Program-made: the position numbers and the translations under genes
Shown here: one piece after another, positions 1 to 10,440 of the stretch
Numbering within the stretch: the stretch's first letter is position 1
How the letters are laid out: the number at the start of each line of letters is the position of its first letter
The notes under the pieces: model-generated
Database searches by the model: none
What the model saw: only the letters and a program-made list of their open reading frames with translations
What the model was told of the DNA's origin: nothing
DNA from: Chlorocebus sabaeus
Taxonomy: Eukaryota; Chordata; Mammalia; Primates; Cercopithecidae
Assembly (NCBI RefSeq): GCF_047675955.1
Contig: NC_132904.1
Coordinates: 3,721,501 to 3,785,500, forward strand
Reading direction: 5' to 3'
Length of the DNA: 64,000 nt

Positions 1-149
1 AATTTTACTGAAAAGAAATTAGCAAAATGTTTAAATATTTTAATAACATAATGAGATTTCATATACTTGGAAGTAAATGCTAGGTGAGTTGTCAAATATC
101 ACCAATATTGCGTTTGTTCTGTTCGTGATTTGAGCAAGCACAGGCCAGA

Positions 150-560
150 CGGCTGTGACGCCCAACCAGGCTGCGGGGCGTGTGGAGTAGAGAGAGACAA
201 GGTCTCTTGTCCTGCAGGAGCCCAGCGTTCAGGGAGAAGGGCAGTTAGGTCCCAGAAATAAGGGCGGTGACAGCACAAGGACTGCGTGTAAAGGATGGTT
301 TGGGAGGGGGTGGGCTCCGGGGATGTCTACCCAGGTCAGTGACAGTAGGCAAGACCTGGAGAAGGTTTGGGAGCTGATGAGCAGACACGCACAGTCAGGG
401 TGGGGGTTGAGGCATGAGAAGGTCTGTAGGTTAGAAGTGGCACTGAGTGCTCCGGTCCCGAGGAGGAGGGAAGAAGCCAGACAGGAGGAGCAGTCACGTT
501 GTCCTGGCTTTGCGGGCTGGAGACTCACCCTGATTCAGCAGGAGCTGGCTCTGGTGCCTA
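150..560. repeat. possible ancient L2-like fragment
   Basis: Purine-rich text with stock phrases seen in old L2-type copies (cagggagaagg, a 'ggtgacagcacaagg' style core, gagctgatgag). It is strongly diverged and boundaries cannot be set by eye. It could also be plain unique sequence. Confidence 0.2.
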
Positions 561-999
561 AGGGAGAAGTAGAGGGAAAGGGGCCCTGGACCTTCCCGCA
601 GCTGTCGTAGGCACCCAGGTCAGGCCAGAATTCCTGAAGAATGAAAGTGGAAACTCTCCTGGAATGTGGCACTGCAGGGCTTGGGTTTCACCGTCAGCAG
701 CTGGGTCAGCGATGGGGCCAAAGGCAGACCCCACAGGCTCAGCCCGAGCACGTTGTGGCCTGGCTATGTGTCCTCCATCCAGTTGCTGACCTGCTCTGAA
801 CCTCGGACTCCTCTGCCGTGTAATGGGGAAAATGGCTGTGCCCTGGGCGGCGGTGGAGGGAGGAGAGATGGAAGCCGTGCAGCTCTTGCCCTCCGTGCCT
901 GGCGTGTCGCAGGCATCACCTGCTGCCGCTGCCCACCTCTTTCGCTGCGGTGATAATTGCTATTTTATCTCTATACGGTTTTTTTTTTAAATTAATTAA

Positions 1000-1294
1000 T
1001 TTTTTTTTTTTTTTTTGAGACAGAGTCTTGCTCTGCCACCCAGGCTGGAGTGCAGTGGCGCCATCTCAGCTCACTGTAACCTCTGCCTCCCGGGTTCAAG
1101 CGATTCTCCTGCCCTAGCCTCCTGAGTAGCTGGGATTACAGGCGCCCAGCACCGTGCCTGGCTAGTTTTTTTTTTTTCAGAGACAGGGTTTCACCATGTT
1201 GGCCAGGCTGGTCTTGAACTCTGGACCTCAAGCAATTCACCTGCCTCGGCCTCCCAAAGTGCTGGGATTACAGGCCTGAGCCACCATGCCCGGT
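1000..1294 (-). mobile_element. Alu element, antisense
   Basis: An interrupted T-run is followed by gagacagagtcttgctctg, the reversed A-rich linker, and ccaccatgcccgg at the far end, which is a full-length Alu read in reverse. Divergence suggests an AluS-age copy. No clear target-site duplication was found. Confidence 0.95.
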
Positions 1295-1844
1295 CTATTC
1301 TTATGTTTTATACACCTCTGGAAGACATCGAGCCAGCCAGAGTGTTTCTCAGGTGAAGTCTTATCAAGCTCCAGTGAAACACAGTCAAGTCTTGATGGCT
1401 GGGGGTGGCCTGATCAGCATCTCTTAGAAGTGCCTGGTGCTGGGGTGGCTGCAGCATGAGAACCCCCACAGCAGTTCCTTGTCGCTGTCCTCAGCACCCA
1501 GGAGGGAGATCCTGAGTCTGCGGGCTCCAGCCTCCCCTTATGGCCCCCCAGTCCTCCCCAGGCTCCTGCTGCCTGGAACAGCCCTGCCCTAATGGCTGAG
1601 GTCCCAGGAGCTCTCCCTGGCCACTGAGCTACAGTATGTGGCTGCTGCTGTGTGCCCTTTTATTCGTGGACAGCTGGGAGGGAGAGGCCTCCCCTCCCAG
1701 GTCTCTACCTTTTGTATTAGTTAATGCCGCTAGAATCCCAGGAGTCAGCCCATGGACACTCTGCTCTTCCGAGGGGCTCCTCCCAGACAGGGATGCTCCT
1801 CAGAACGGAGAGGGGGGATCTTGCAGCCTGAAGGACTTTTGGGG

Positions 1845-1960
1845 TACATTCCACTCCCCTTTTGACATGTGGGGAAACTGAGGCTCCAGGGAGACGGACT
1901 CCTAGCCAGGCAGAGGCAGCACCTGGAGCACGCAGGTGGGTCTGCAGACCTGCCCTTGGG
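1845..1960 (-). repeat. MIR-like fragment
   Basis: Contains 'gacatgtggggaaactgaggctc', a variant of the conserved MIR 'atggggaaactgaggc' core, in degenerate context. Confidence 0.35.
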
Positions 1961-2379
1961 CATCTCTGCCTCATGCCGTGTAGTCTGCCAGATGAGCTCC
2001 TCACCTGCCCCCCAAGGCACCCACCCAACTACCTCCGTGTCCAGGGGTCGGGACACCTCTGGTTGGCTTTGACATTGAGGTGACGATCACAGTGAGGCCT
2101 TCGCTGCCCTGGGAAGCTGTGACCGTGATAATGCCTGAGTCCTCAAAGCCCCTCATGCTGTTCTTCCCAGACTGCGCGCCGTCACCATGTGGGGAACCAG
2201 CCAGCAGACCCCACGACCCCTGCCTTCAGCCCCGGGGCTGCACAGCTGCTGACCGGCCGAGCCCACCTCACACTTGATGTTCCCCCGTCTCCACATCCCT
2301 TCCCTTCGGGGTTTGGTTCTTCCTAGACTTGGGGGTTTTCTTGATGCAGATGCGGTGCCTGATATTCACTATGCTGCCA

Positions 2380-2480
2380 GCTCGGCCCTGGGAGGAATTT
2401 ATTTGAAGGTTAAATCAGTCGCTGAGCCTTAATTAGTTCCCAAAATATAAATGTGCATTTGGATCCGCTAACTAGGTGAA
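2380..2480. other. repeat-free AT-rich segment, candidate conserved non-coding element
   Basis: A roughly 100-bp AT-rich island in GC-rich surroundings, with homeodomain-type TTAATTAG and AAATATAAATG stretches and no recognisable repeat. Function is inferred from composition only. Confidence 0.2.
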
Positions 2481-4197
2481 GAACCGAGGTGGAGAAGCAG
2501 CCTCACTCAGCCGCCTGGTGAGTGCTTCCTTTTCCAGGGTGGCCTGGCAGCTTTACCGGGGACACCTTGATCTAAAAAGGGACCTCCCCTTCAACCCGCC
2601 TTCACTTCCAGCCTCCCGGAGGTACTCAAGCCTTGCAAAACTTGGATTCTTATATTGAAATAAACCCCCTCCAAGGCTGTGGTCCTTCCCTGATGGGCTG
2701 TAAGGAAGTCCAGGTCTGGGAACCCAGTGGCCCGGGAAGGCTGCACCTCCTGTCTGCTCAGGACTTTTTGGCTTACGTAGTCAGTGGTCCCAGCACATCC
2801 TGGTCCCCTGTCTGCTTTGACACACCTGCCCTCTCTACCAGGGCTGTGTGTGTTGCCTCCAGACGTGGGGGGAGTGCGCTGGCTACTGGATACCACAGGC
2901 TGTGGAGCGGGGTGGGGAGGGCCACGGGCCCAGACCTGCCCTTTCCCTGAGGACTTTCTAAGCTGAGTTACCAAATAAAGCAACCAAGACACCTCCAAGC
3001 ACATGATCCGAGTTCTGGAGCCCACATGTTATACCATGGTTCTTATTTTATTTAGGATGAAAAGTAGTTTGAAGGAGCCTATTGGATGATTTCTCCCCCA
3101 CTTTACTGAATATCTGCAAGTGTGTTGTATTAAATATAATTACAGATGTATTGATGAGCCCGTGACTTCTGCTTTCCCATAGTGATGGAACAGCTCATGT
3201 CAGACTAACCCTCCTGTTAATCACAGTGACAAACGCCGGACCAATTCTATATAAACACCAACACCAGCTGCTTGTAGGCTTGGGCAAGTGGCCAAAAGCA
3301 GACAGAACTAGAGATGCCGGGACCCTTGACAGAAGAGGCCCCCGCCTTGTGAGGCCCACATTAATTAGGTTTCCCCTGACATAAACTGGAATCTTACTGT
3401 GTTGTGGATTCAGGGGTTTGAGGTTGGGGTCAGAGTTGCCTGAGAGACCGGAAGTCAAGAGAAATTCTGGATAGAGGAGGGCCCTGAAGTCTACACATAA
3501 ATTCCTTTTGGATTGTTGAAGCAGCCTGTGCAGGGTGAGAATCCAGGGGCTCAGTGGAAAACAATAGATTAAAGCCCAGATGCCATGGGGAGACTTAAGT
3601 AGTTTCTTCCACAGGAGAGACAGAGTATAGAATTGAGTCCCAACGTGTTAGAAGAGCTTGATGGACATCTTGAGCTTTCTGCTGGAGCCCCAGAGGGGCC
3701 GTAGGACTCAGGACTCCATCCCAAGACCAAATCGACAGAGACTCCGCCAACAAAGCCTCAGATCGCTACCTCCACAGGGCAAGGCATTGCACTGATAGTT
3801 TTACTACCTACTTGAAAAACTAAAGACACCTCAGAGGAAGATAACAGAACCTGGAGCCTCTCCGACATAACAAACACAATGACCAGTATAGAATGAGAAA
3901 TTACTAGCTACAAAGAGAAGGAAAGTGCAATGTGCAATCAAAGGAAGCCACAGTTGTTAGAAGCAGCATCAAACAACCCAAGTGTTGAAGCAGACAAGGA
4001 CCTAAAACAACCAGAACATGCACTGATAAGCTCCCACTTTGTGCGGGGTCTTCTGTTGTGTCCTGAGCATAGAAAAGTGTGTGAAGGCCCCTCCCCTGCC
4101 CCAGGCCTTCCAGAAGGCCCCAGTTGTGGGGAGACAGTGTTCATGATGGGAAGACACTTCACACGGTGAGGCAAACACAGTAAAAGTCCAGGGTGGT

Positions 4198-4497
4198 GGC
4201 CGGGCGTGGTGGCTCATGCCTATAATCCTGGCACTTTGGGAGGCTGAGGCAGGCAGATCATGAGGTCAGAAGATCGAGACCATCCTGGCTAACATGGTGA
4301 AACCCTGTCTCTACTAAAAATACAAAAAATGGAGCATAATGGCGGATGCCTGTAGTCCCAGTTACTCGGGAGGCTGAGGCAGGAGAATGGTGGAAACCCA
4401 GGAGGCGGAGCTTGCAGTGAGCGGAGATCACGCCAGCCACTGCACTCCAGCCTGGGCAACTGAGCGAGACTCCATCTCAGAAAAAAAAAAAAAAAAA
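4198..4497 (+). mobile_element. AluY-like element, sense
   Basis: Starts at ggccgggcgtggtggctca, has both monomers, and ends in a 17-base A tail. It is flanked by a near-perfect duplication of aaaagtccagggtgg (about 4182-4195 and 4494-4507), so the insertion boundaries are clear. It forms an inverted pair with the antisense Alu 70 bp downstream. Confidence 0.97.
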
Positions 4498-4567
4498 GTC
4501 CAGGGTGGGAGATAGGAGCATGCCTTCCTTTTATTTATTCATTTTTTAGATGAAGTTATTCAGCATG

Positions 4568-4568
<1 letters not shown>

Positions 4569-4611
<43 letters not shown>

Positions 4612-4892
4612 TGAGACAGAATTTTGCTCTGTTGCCCAGTCTGGAGTACAATGGCACCATCTCAGCTCACTGGAACCTCTGCCTCCTGGGTCCAAGCGAT
4701 TCTCCTGTCTCAGCCTCCCAAGTAGCTGGGATTACAGGCGTGCCACCATGCCTGGCTTATTTTTTGTGTTTTTAGTAGAAACAGGTTTCACTATGTTGGC
4801 CAGGCTGGTCTTGAACTCTTGACCTCAAGTGATCTGCCTGCCTCAGCCTCCCAAAGTGCAGGGATTACAGGCATGAGCCACTATGCCTGGCC
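4569..4892 (-). mobile_element. Alu element, antisense, with long poly(T)
   Basis: An uninterrupted T-run of about 42 bases (4569-4610) precedes gtgagacagaattttgctctg and the reversed Alu body, ending at ccactatgcctggcc. The body resembles AluS. Together with the sense Alu at 4198 it would fold into a long hairpin in the pre-mRNA. Confidence 0.96.
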
Positions 4893-4914
4893 TCAACACA
4901 CATCTTTAAGAGGG

Positions 4915-5380
4915 GCTGGGCTCTGTGCTGGTGATGCAGTGGTGATTAAGACACACTCTGCCCTTGTCCGCAGTTTACAGACATTTTACTTGGGGGAGAA
5001 AGACCAAATAAGCAAACTTAAAACTAATGTGACTTCAATATTCAATAAATAGAATGAAGGAAAAAGTCACAGGGGGCTAGCATAGAGAATAAGAGAGAAA
5101 CCCTCTTGGACAGGATGGCCAAGGAAAGCCTCCTCATGTGTTGACCTTGAGTGTGAGTGCACAAGGCCTGGAGTTGGAAGCAGCCAGACACAGGAAGAGC
5201 AGGCAGATGAGTGCCAGATGGAAGGCAGGCACAGCAGGGACAGAGGTGTGTCCAGAGCACTGGGAGGGAGCTGGCAGGGCCCGTGTGGGTGAAGGGGCAT
5301 GTGGAGGAGCAGGAGCAGCAGAGGCAGTGGCGTAAGTCCCCTAGAGGCCTGTAAGGGGGCAGTGGCATGTTCAGTCTGCC
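4915..5380 (+). repeat. ancient L2-like repeat
   Basis: Shows the common old-LINE phrasing 'gtgattaagacacactctgcccttgt', 'gacaggatggccaaggaaagcctcc' and 'agaggcctgtaagg' in order. It resembles diverged L2 copies that describe a merged series of purine-rich blocks. Family assignment is tentative. Confidence 0.35.
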
Positions 5381-5394
5381 TGGTATCTTCATCA

Positions 5395-5771
5395 GCTGCA
5401 GCTGTTTTAACAAAAATACCATAGACTGGTGGCTTAAGTGACAGAAACATTTTTCTCGAAGTTCTGAGGAAAGTCCAAGATCAAGGTGCCAGCCTTGAAT
5501 GGATCTTAATTGGGTGTGTGATGAGGGCTCCCTTCCTGGCTTGCAGACGGCAGCCTTCTTGCCGAGCCCTCCTGTGGTGGAGAGACAGAGAGCCACCAAC
5601 TCTGAAGTCTCTTTTTACAAGGACACCAATCCCATCATGGGGGTCCCACCTCCTTGACTTCATCCAACCCTAATTACTTCCCAATGTCTCCATCTCCAAA
5701 TACCATGACATGGGAGGTTAGAGCTTTAACACATGAATTTTGGGGGGATGTAAACTTTCGGGCCATAGGAC
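5395..5771 (-). mobile_element. MaLR (MLT1/MST-type) LTR, antisense
   Basis: Reads in order: gctgttttaacaaaaatacc, atagactggtggcttaa, tccaagatcaaggtgcc, ggcttgcagac, tacaaggacacca, and acacatgaattttgggggga. This is the reverse complement of a mammalian apparent-LTR solo LTR. It has no internal region. The antisense ORF of about 185 aa across it is a by-product. Confidence 0.8.
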
Positions 5772-7734
5772 TTGGTGACTGTAGTTGGCCTCTGATGGTC
5801 TCAGGTGCTGCTTTGAATAAGTCACTCTGTGAAGGGAGCTGCTGAGCAGGCCTAGCCCTTCATTGTGTCCTGGGACACTCAGGCATTGGGCAGCTGCAGC
5901 GGTTCTTTCTGTGTGGTCCTGGCATCTGCAGTCTGGCACCAAATGCCCAAGCAGTGAGGAGCCTGTGAGCAGTGAGCAGAGGCTGTGATGGAGGCAGGCA
6001 GGGCCCTCCAGACAGCGTCTACCTTGTCTGGAGCAATAGGGGGAGCAACAGGAACGATATAGAGGTCCAGGCCTTGGGTGGCACCCGGGGCCACCCACGG
6101 GAAGTCCTTTCCCTCCATGCCTAGCACTCTGTAAACGTTGACTTGCACAACTGCTGGCCTTCAAGGCGGCTGCAGTTATTACCCTTTCTCCGACCTGCAG
6201 GCTCAGGCTCGAACAGGCATAGCCACGTGCCTGAGGTCTCAAGCAGCAAGGGTGGAAGCAGGCACCGTCCTCACTTCCAGCCTCACCCAAGCTTTCCTTC
6301 TGTGCCCAGTGGCAGTTGTGTGGTGCTGACCTGAGAATCAGGGCCAAGGGGCCATGCTGCTTCTGAGTGTGCAGCTGCTCAGGAAGTGGAGGCAGCGGGC
6401 ACGTTCCCTTAAGGACTGAGAGCCGGGCCTTCCCTCGACCCCCCATGGGCAAGCTGGCCATGTTGTGAAAGGGTGTCTGTGGCTGGAAACGGAGTGACAC
6501 TCCCACCCACATTTTGGGAGTCCCTCCTGCACCTTGGTGGGCCCTCCTGTAGGGGAGGGGAGGTGGTGGGCGCCCACCCCAGTGTGGCTTGAGACAGGGA
6601 GAGCTGCTGCCCTGTTTAGGGTGCGGTGGGCTCAGGGTGCCCACTCCCCCAGCCTCCGCTGAGGTCCGATAGGGTGTCCACTCGGTCCCTAGATCTCCAG
6701 GCTTCTCCTCCCTGGGTTTCTCTAGCCTGTGGGATTCTCAGAGACCTCATGAAACCTCAGCAGAGTGAGGGCTGGTCACACTACTCTACAGATGAGAAAA
6801 CTGAGTTCCAGAGCCCCGCCTTGAGTCAGAGACTGACCCAGGACTCACATCTTCCACCACCAAGCTCAGATTTCATTCTTTTATAAGAAACTAGAACAAA
6901 GGACCCCATCAGGTCCTGTGGAAAGAGGATGGCTCACCCCAACAGGGGTCCGCTAGCTCAGCTCTGGTTCCTCCCAGGGGCTGGACACCTCTTCTCATGG
7001 TGCAAGATCACTCAGACCCCCAGGGTCCTCCATCAGCCCACAGCCTACTTGGCCTGCACCTCGGCCCCTGGTTGTGATTCCTGACTGAGCAGCCCATGTC
7101 CTCGAGAACTGGCGGAGGACGTCTCAGCATATAAGCCTCATTTTCCCCTGTGGGAGGCCCAGGTATCCACAGTCACTCAGCTCTCAGAAGGGCCACCACA
7201 GGGGTGGCTCATGCTGCCCGTAAGCCAGTGCATGGGCCACTGCACACCCCTGGGCTCCACCTCTGCTCCCCCGTCAGGGCAGCGTGTCCCGCACACAGTA
7301 GCGTCCTGTGCACTGGGGCTGCGGCTCTGCAGGGAGCCTGTGGCCAAGGCTGGAGCTGCGTGGAGGGAGGGCAGAGGAGGCAGCGTCTGGAGGCTGTGAT
7401 TCGTCTAGAATATACCTTAGGGAACCCCTCACTTCTCTTTGTAGTCAGACCCATTTTCACCCTCCAGAGCTCCTCCCCACTGCCCCCAAAATAGCCGTGT
7501 TCTTGGCCCTAAAGCCCATTTCAGGGTCAGAAAACTGGTGAGTGGTATCTCCTGGAGTTACACCCCCAGTCCCCTGCAGCTCTCCATCCAGCCAGGGAGA
7601 CAGACCCTGTGGGAGATTCCGATGCCCTCTCCTCAGTGCCCTCACCCCGATTTTCCACAGGCCTCCATCAATCCTGCAGGAGCAAAGCTTCCCTCAATGA
7701 CTCCAGCGACAGGAACATTACAAACGCCACAGAC

Positions 7735-7885
7735 TCCTACCTCTTTGTGCAAAGATAACCCCGCATTATTGCCGAGATGCCTTTTTATATCTTGCGTTAT
7801 TTATAAAAGCATGATTCATTTAACAATTATTGTGAGATGGAGAAATGTTGCCTACTAATATTTAAATTGCAGTTATCTAAAGCTA
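7735..7885. other. repeat-free AT-rich segment, candidate conserved non-coding element
   Basis: AT-rich island containing CCGCATTATTGCCGAG, TTATTTATAAAAGC and TTAACAATTATTGTG (Sox- and POU-like words) between GC-rich flanks. No repeat signature was seen. Conservation is not testable from one sequence. Confidence 0.25.
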
Positions 7886-8642
7886 CGAGGGAAAGAAACA
7901 AGAGCTGCTATTTTGGATCTGGTGGGGGATGGGCAGGAAGAATTCCGCTCTAGCTTGTACCTGCCCTGCACCTGCCACCCCTGCTCCTGGCTTGGCACCC
8001 GCTGGCTCAGGCTCTTGCGCACACACTTTCTCAGCATTCGGTCTTTGTTTCTGCAAGATAAAGTGGAGCTTGGGGCTGGTGGGCCCCCGAGACCCTATAC
8101 AGTTTCTTTTCTTTTTTCAGCTCCCCATGGGCCTCCAGTCTGAACAGAGTTAGAGCCACCTCCTGTGTGTTTTGTGTTCAGGTGGAAATAGGCTCAGGTG
8201 CTCCCCTGCAGCTACCCCTGAAATATGGGGTGGGGCCTTAATAAATCTCTGGGATATCAGGGCATCCTCTGCCCCAAAACCCTGTGAATTTTCTTGGCAT
8301 GGCTTCCTACATCCCAGCATTTTATTTTCTTCCTTCTGGTTTGGGTGTGATCACACTCAGGGTTTTGCCGCGGGTTTAAGTTGAAGGTACTGCTCAAAGC
8401 TGGCCCTTGTACCTTCCTCAACTTGGAGCTCCTTCCTGGCAGGAGGGCCCAGGTCTGAGTTACACAGGAGCAGTGTCTTGGGGAGATGGCCCTGCCCTGG
8501 CCTGGGTCAGGACCCTGTCTCTAGCGGCCCGATGGCCTTCCACTACCTGCAACCACCTGGGCTGCCCGGAGAGACTGAGAATGCCTGTCAGGACCTCCCT
8601 CGTCACCAAGCTGTTGTAGTAATCCCAGTAATGAACAGTCAG

Positions 8643-8850
8643 CAATAATAAACAAACTTCAGTCGTGGTCATGGTGGCAGCAGCTAACCTCTCTTGAGCG
8701 CTCACCGTGCATAAGTACTGCGCCCAGTAAGCACATGACCCCCCGAGCAGCTCCTTGAAGTGGCCACTATCACTGTGCTTGCTTTGTTTTTGGAGATCCA
8801 GATTCCAGGGACATTTTGTGACTTGTGGACAGTTGCCTTGTGGGATTTGA
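8643..8850 (+). repeat. MIR/L2-like fragment
   Basis: Contains 'cagcagctaacctctcttgagcg' followed by 'caccgtgcataagtactg', a degenerate form of the common 'ctaacatttattgagcgcttactatgtgcc' motif. Confidence 0.45.
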
Positions 8851-9379
8851 ACCCAGAAAGTCCAGTTGCAGATGTTGCAGAGACGCTCTCAGGGTCCCTG
8901 GACCGCAGGCCTCCCTGAGAGATGTGGCGTGCCCAGTTCTCTTGCCTGGGACCCAGCCTCATGGGTGGGTCAGGGTCTGGGTCACCAGCAGTAGAGTCCA
9001 CCCTGGCTTGTTGATGCAGGAGAGGGAAGACTCTGACAGATGTCAGGCAGTCACTGTGCTCCAACAGGACTGGAGAGCCAGGCCTGGAAACCGCGGCAAG
9101 CCGGGGCAGCCAGTCGGGGCAGCCAGTCAGGGCATCCAGCCACAGGTGGGCTCTGTGGAGCACCTGGTGCTGTGCACAGGCAGAGGTGCTGGCAGGAGCT
9201 TGACATTGTGCTGGAACCGCGTGCCACACCCACTGGCTTCGGTGAGTTGCTCCTCCTGCATCAGTGCCTTCCTGGTCCATGTGTCTGATTGGCTTGAACT
9301 CGAAACCCCAGCAGCTGGGGAAGCTGAGAGATGAGCCCTCGCTGTTTCCAGGCAGGACATGGGGTGCGGGGAACTCCAA

Positions 9380-9508
9380 ATGCAGTGAGGATGCTGAGGA
9401 TGCTGGCCCGGCTGCTCTGCAGATGCAGTGAGGATGCTGAGGACGACAGCCTAGCTGCTCTGCAGATGCAGCGAGGACGCTGAGGATGCTGTCCTGGCTG
9501 CATCTGCT
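9380..9508 (+). repeat. 43-bp tandem repeat, three copies
   Basis: Units start at atgcag at 9380, 9423 and 9466, giving a period of exactly 43 bp. Each has gaggatgctgagga near its start and the first two end in ctgctctgcag. The third diverges at its end. Confidence 0.9.
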
Positions 9509-9786
9509 CGTGGGGCAAGGCGGGGCAGTACATGCCTTCTCAGGGTCTGGGGCAGCCGGTAGCGTGGCTGTGGTTTAGCACAGGCTTCCCTGGGCCTCCA
9601 CTGGGCGCATGCAAGGCCCTGGGCAGAAGTGGGGGTGGGGGTAGGGTGGGAGTTGGAGAAGGAAGGTGGCTTCTGGCCTCAGGTGAATAGCACAACTAGA
9701 GACCAGCCTGGTGAAGCTAGTAAAGTGCTGTGGAACACTCAGAAAAGAAGCTGGGACTCACCCCCTCTGTTAATTCACTCATGCAT

Positions 9787-9814
9787 GTATTCATTCATTC
9801 ATTCGTTCATTCAT
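9787..9814 (+). repeat. ATTC microsatellite
   Basis: Short run of attc units with one gttc variant. Confidence 0.9.
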
Positions 9815-10119
9815 CTCCAGAGCACTGGGGATCACTGCCAGTGTGCAGGGCAAGGAGGAGGGCTAGGCACGGAACCCGCCTTCGACGAGCTGCGAGGCTC
9901 CTGGCTCCGCAACATGCCCTGAGGGCTCACTGCTGCCACAGGAGCCCTGAGGAGAGGGGTCTGTCTGGTGCCTGGATCAGTAAGGGAGACTTCCTGGAGG
10001 AGGCAGCACCCAGAAAGATAATGTGAATGCATTGTGAGCAACAGACCAGGACTTGTTTATTATAGAGATAGGGCAAAGTGGGAGGATTGCCTTGCTATCT
10101 GCTTACAGATTTTTAAAAA

Positions 10120-10440
10120 ACTAAATATATTCATTCAGTGATCACTGACACTGCCTCCAGGTACTACTGTTACAAATATTAACTTACTTTATCCTTATGA
10201 CTCCCCTGTGAAGCGGCACCATTAATATCCCCATTAAACAGACTAAGAGAGGTCACGGGACTTTTCCGGGGTCACAGAGCTAAGACTTGCCCCCAAAGGT
10301 GTCCCCACAGTGTTGCGTGCACCAAGCCCCTCCTTTGTGCTTCAGACATGAGCTCGGGTAGCTCTACCCTGCGGAGTAAGTTGTGCTGTTCCCACTTTAC
10401 AGATGGGGAAACAGGGTCAGGGGGTGTCCAACCAGCCCAT
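10120..10440 (+). repeat. MIR/L2-like fragments
   Basis: Two successive fossils. One holds 'ttatccttatgactcccctgtgaag', 'attaaacagactaagagaggtcacgg' and 'ggtcacagagctaag'. The second has 'ttcccactttacagatggggaaacag'. All are MIR-core variants. Confidence 0.5.

Noticed and set aside
4550..4822. Alu-derived ORF with a poly-Phe start, and many similar ORFs in other Alus
   Set aside because: Translations of antisense Alu sequence are common artefacts, with no splice context linking them to SHANK2 exons.
5718..6644. 308-residue reverse ORF in GC-rich sequence
   Set aside because: It overlaps the end of a MaLR LTR and then single-copy DNA, has no recognisable domain or exon structure, and runs antisense to SHANK2. 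A long open frame is expected at this GC content.
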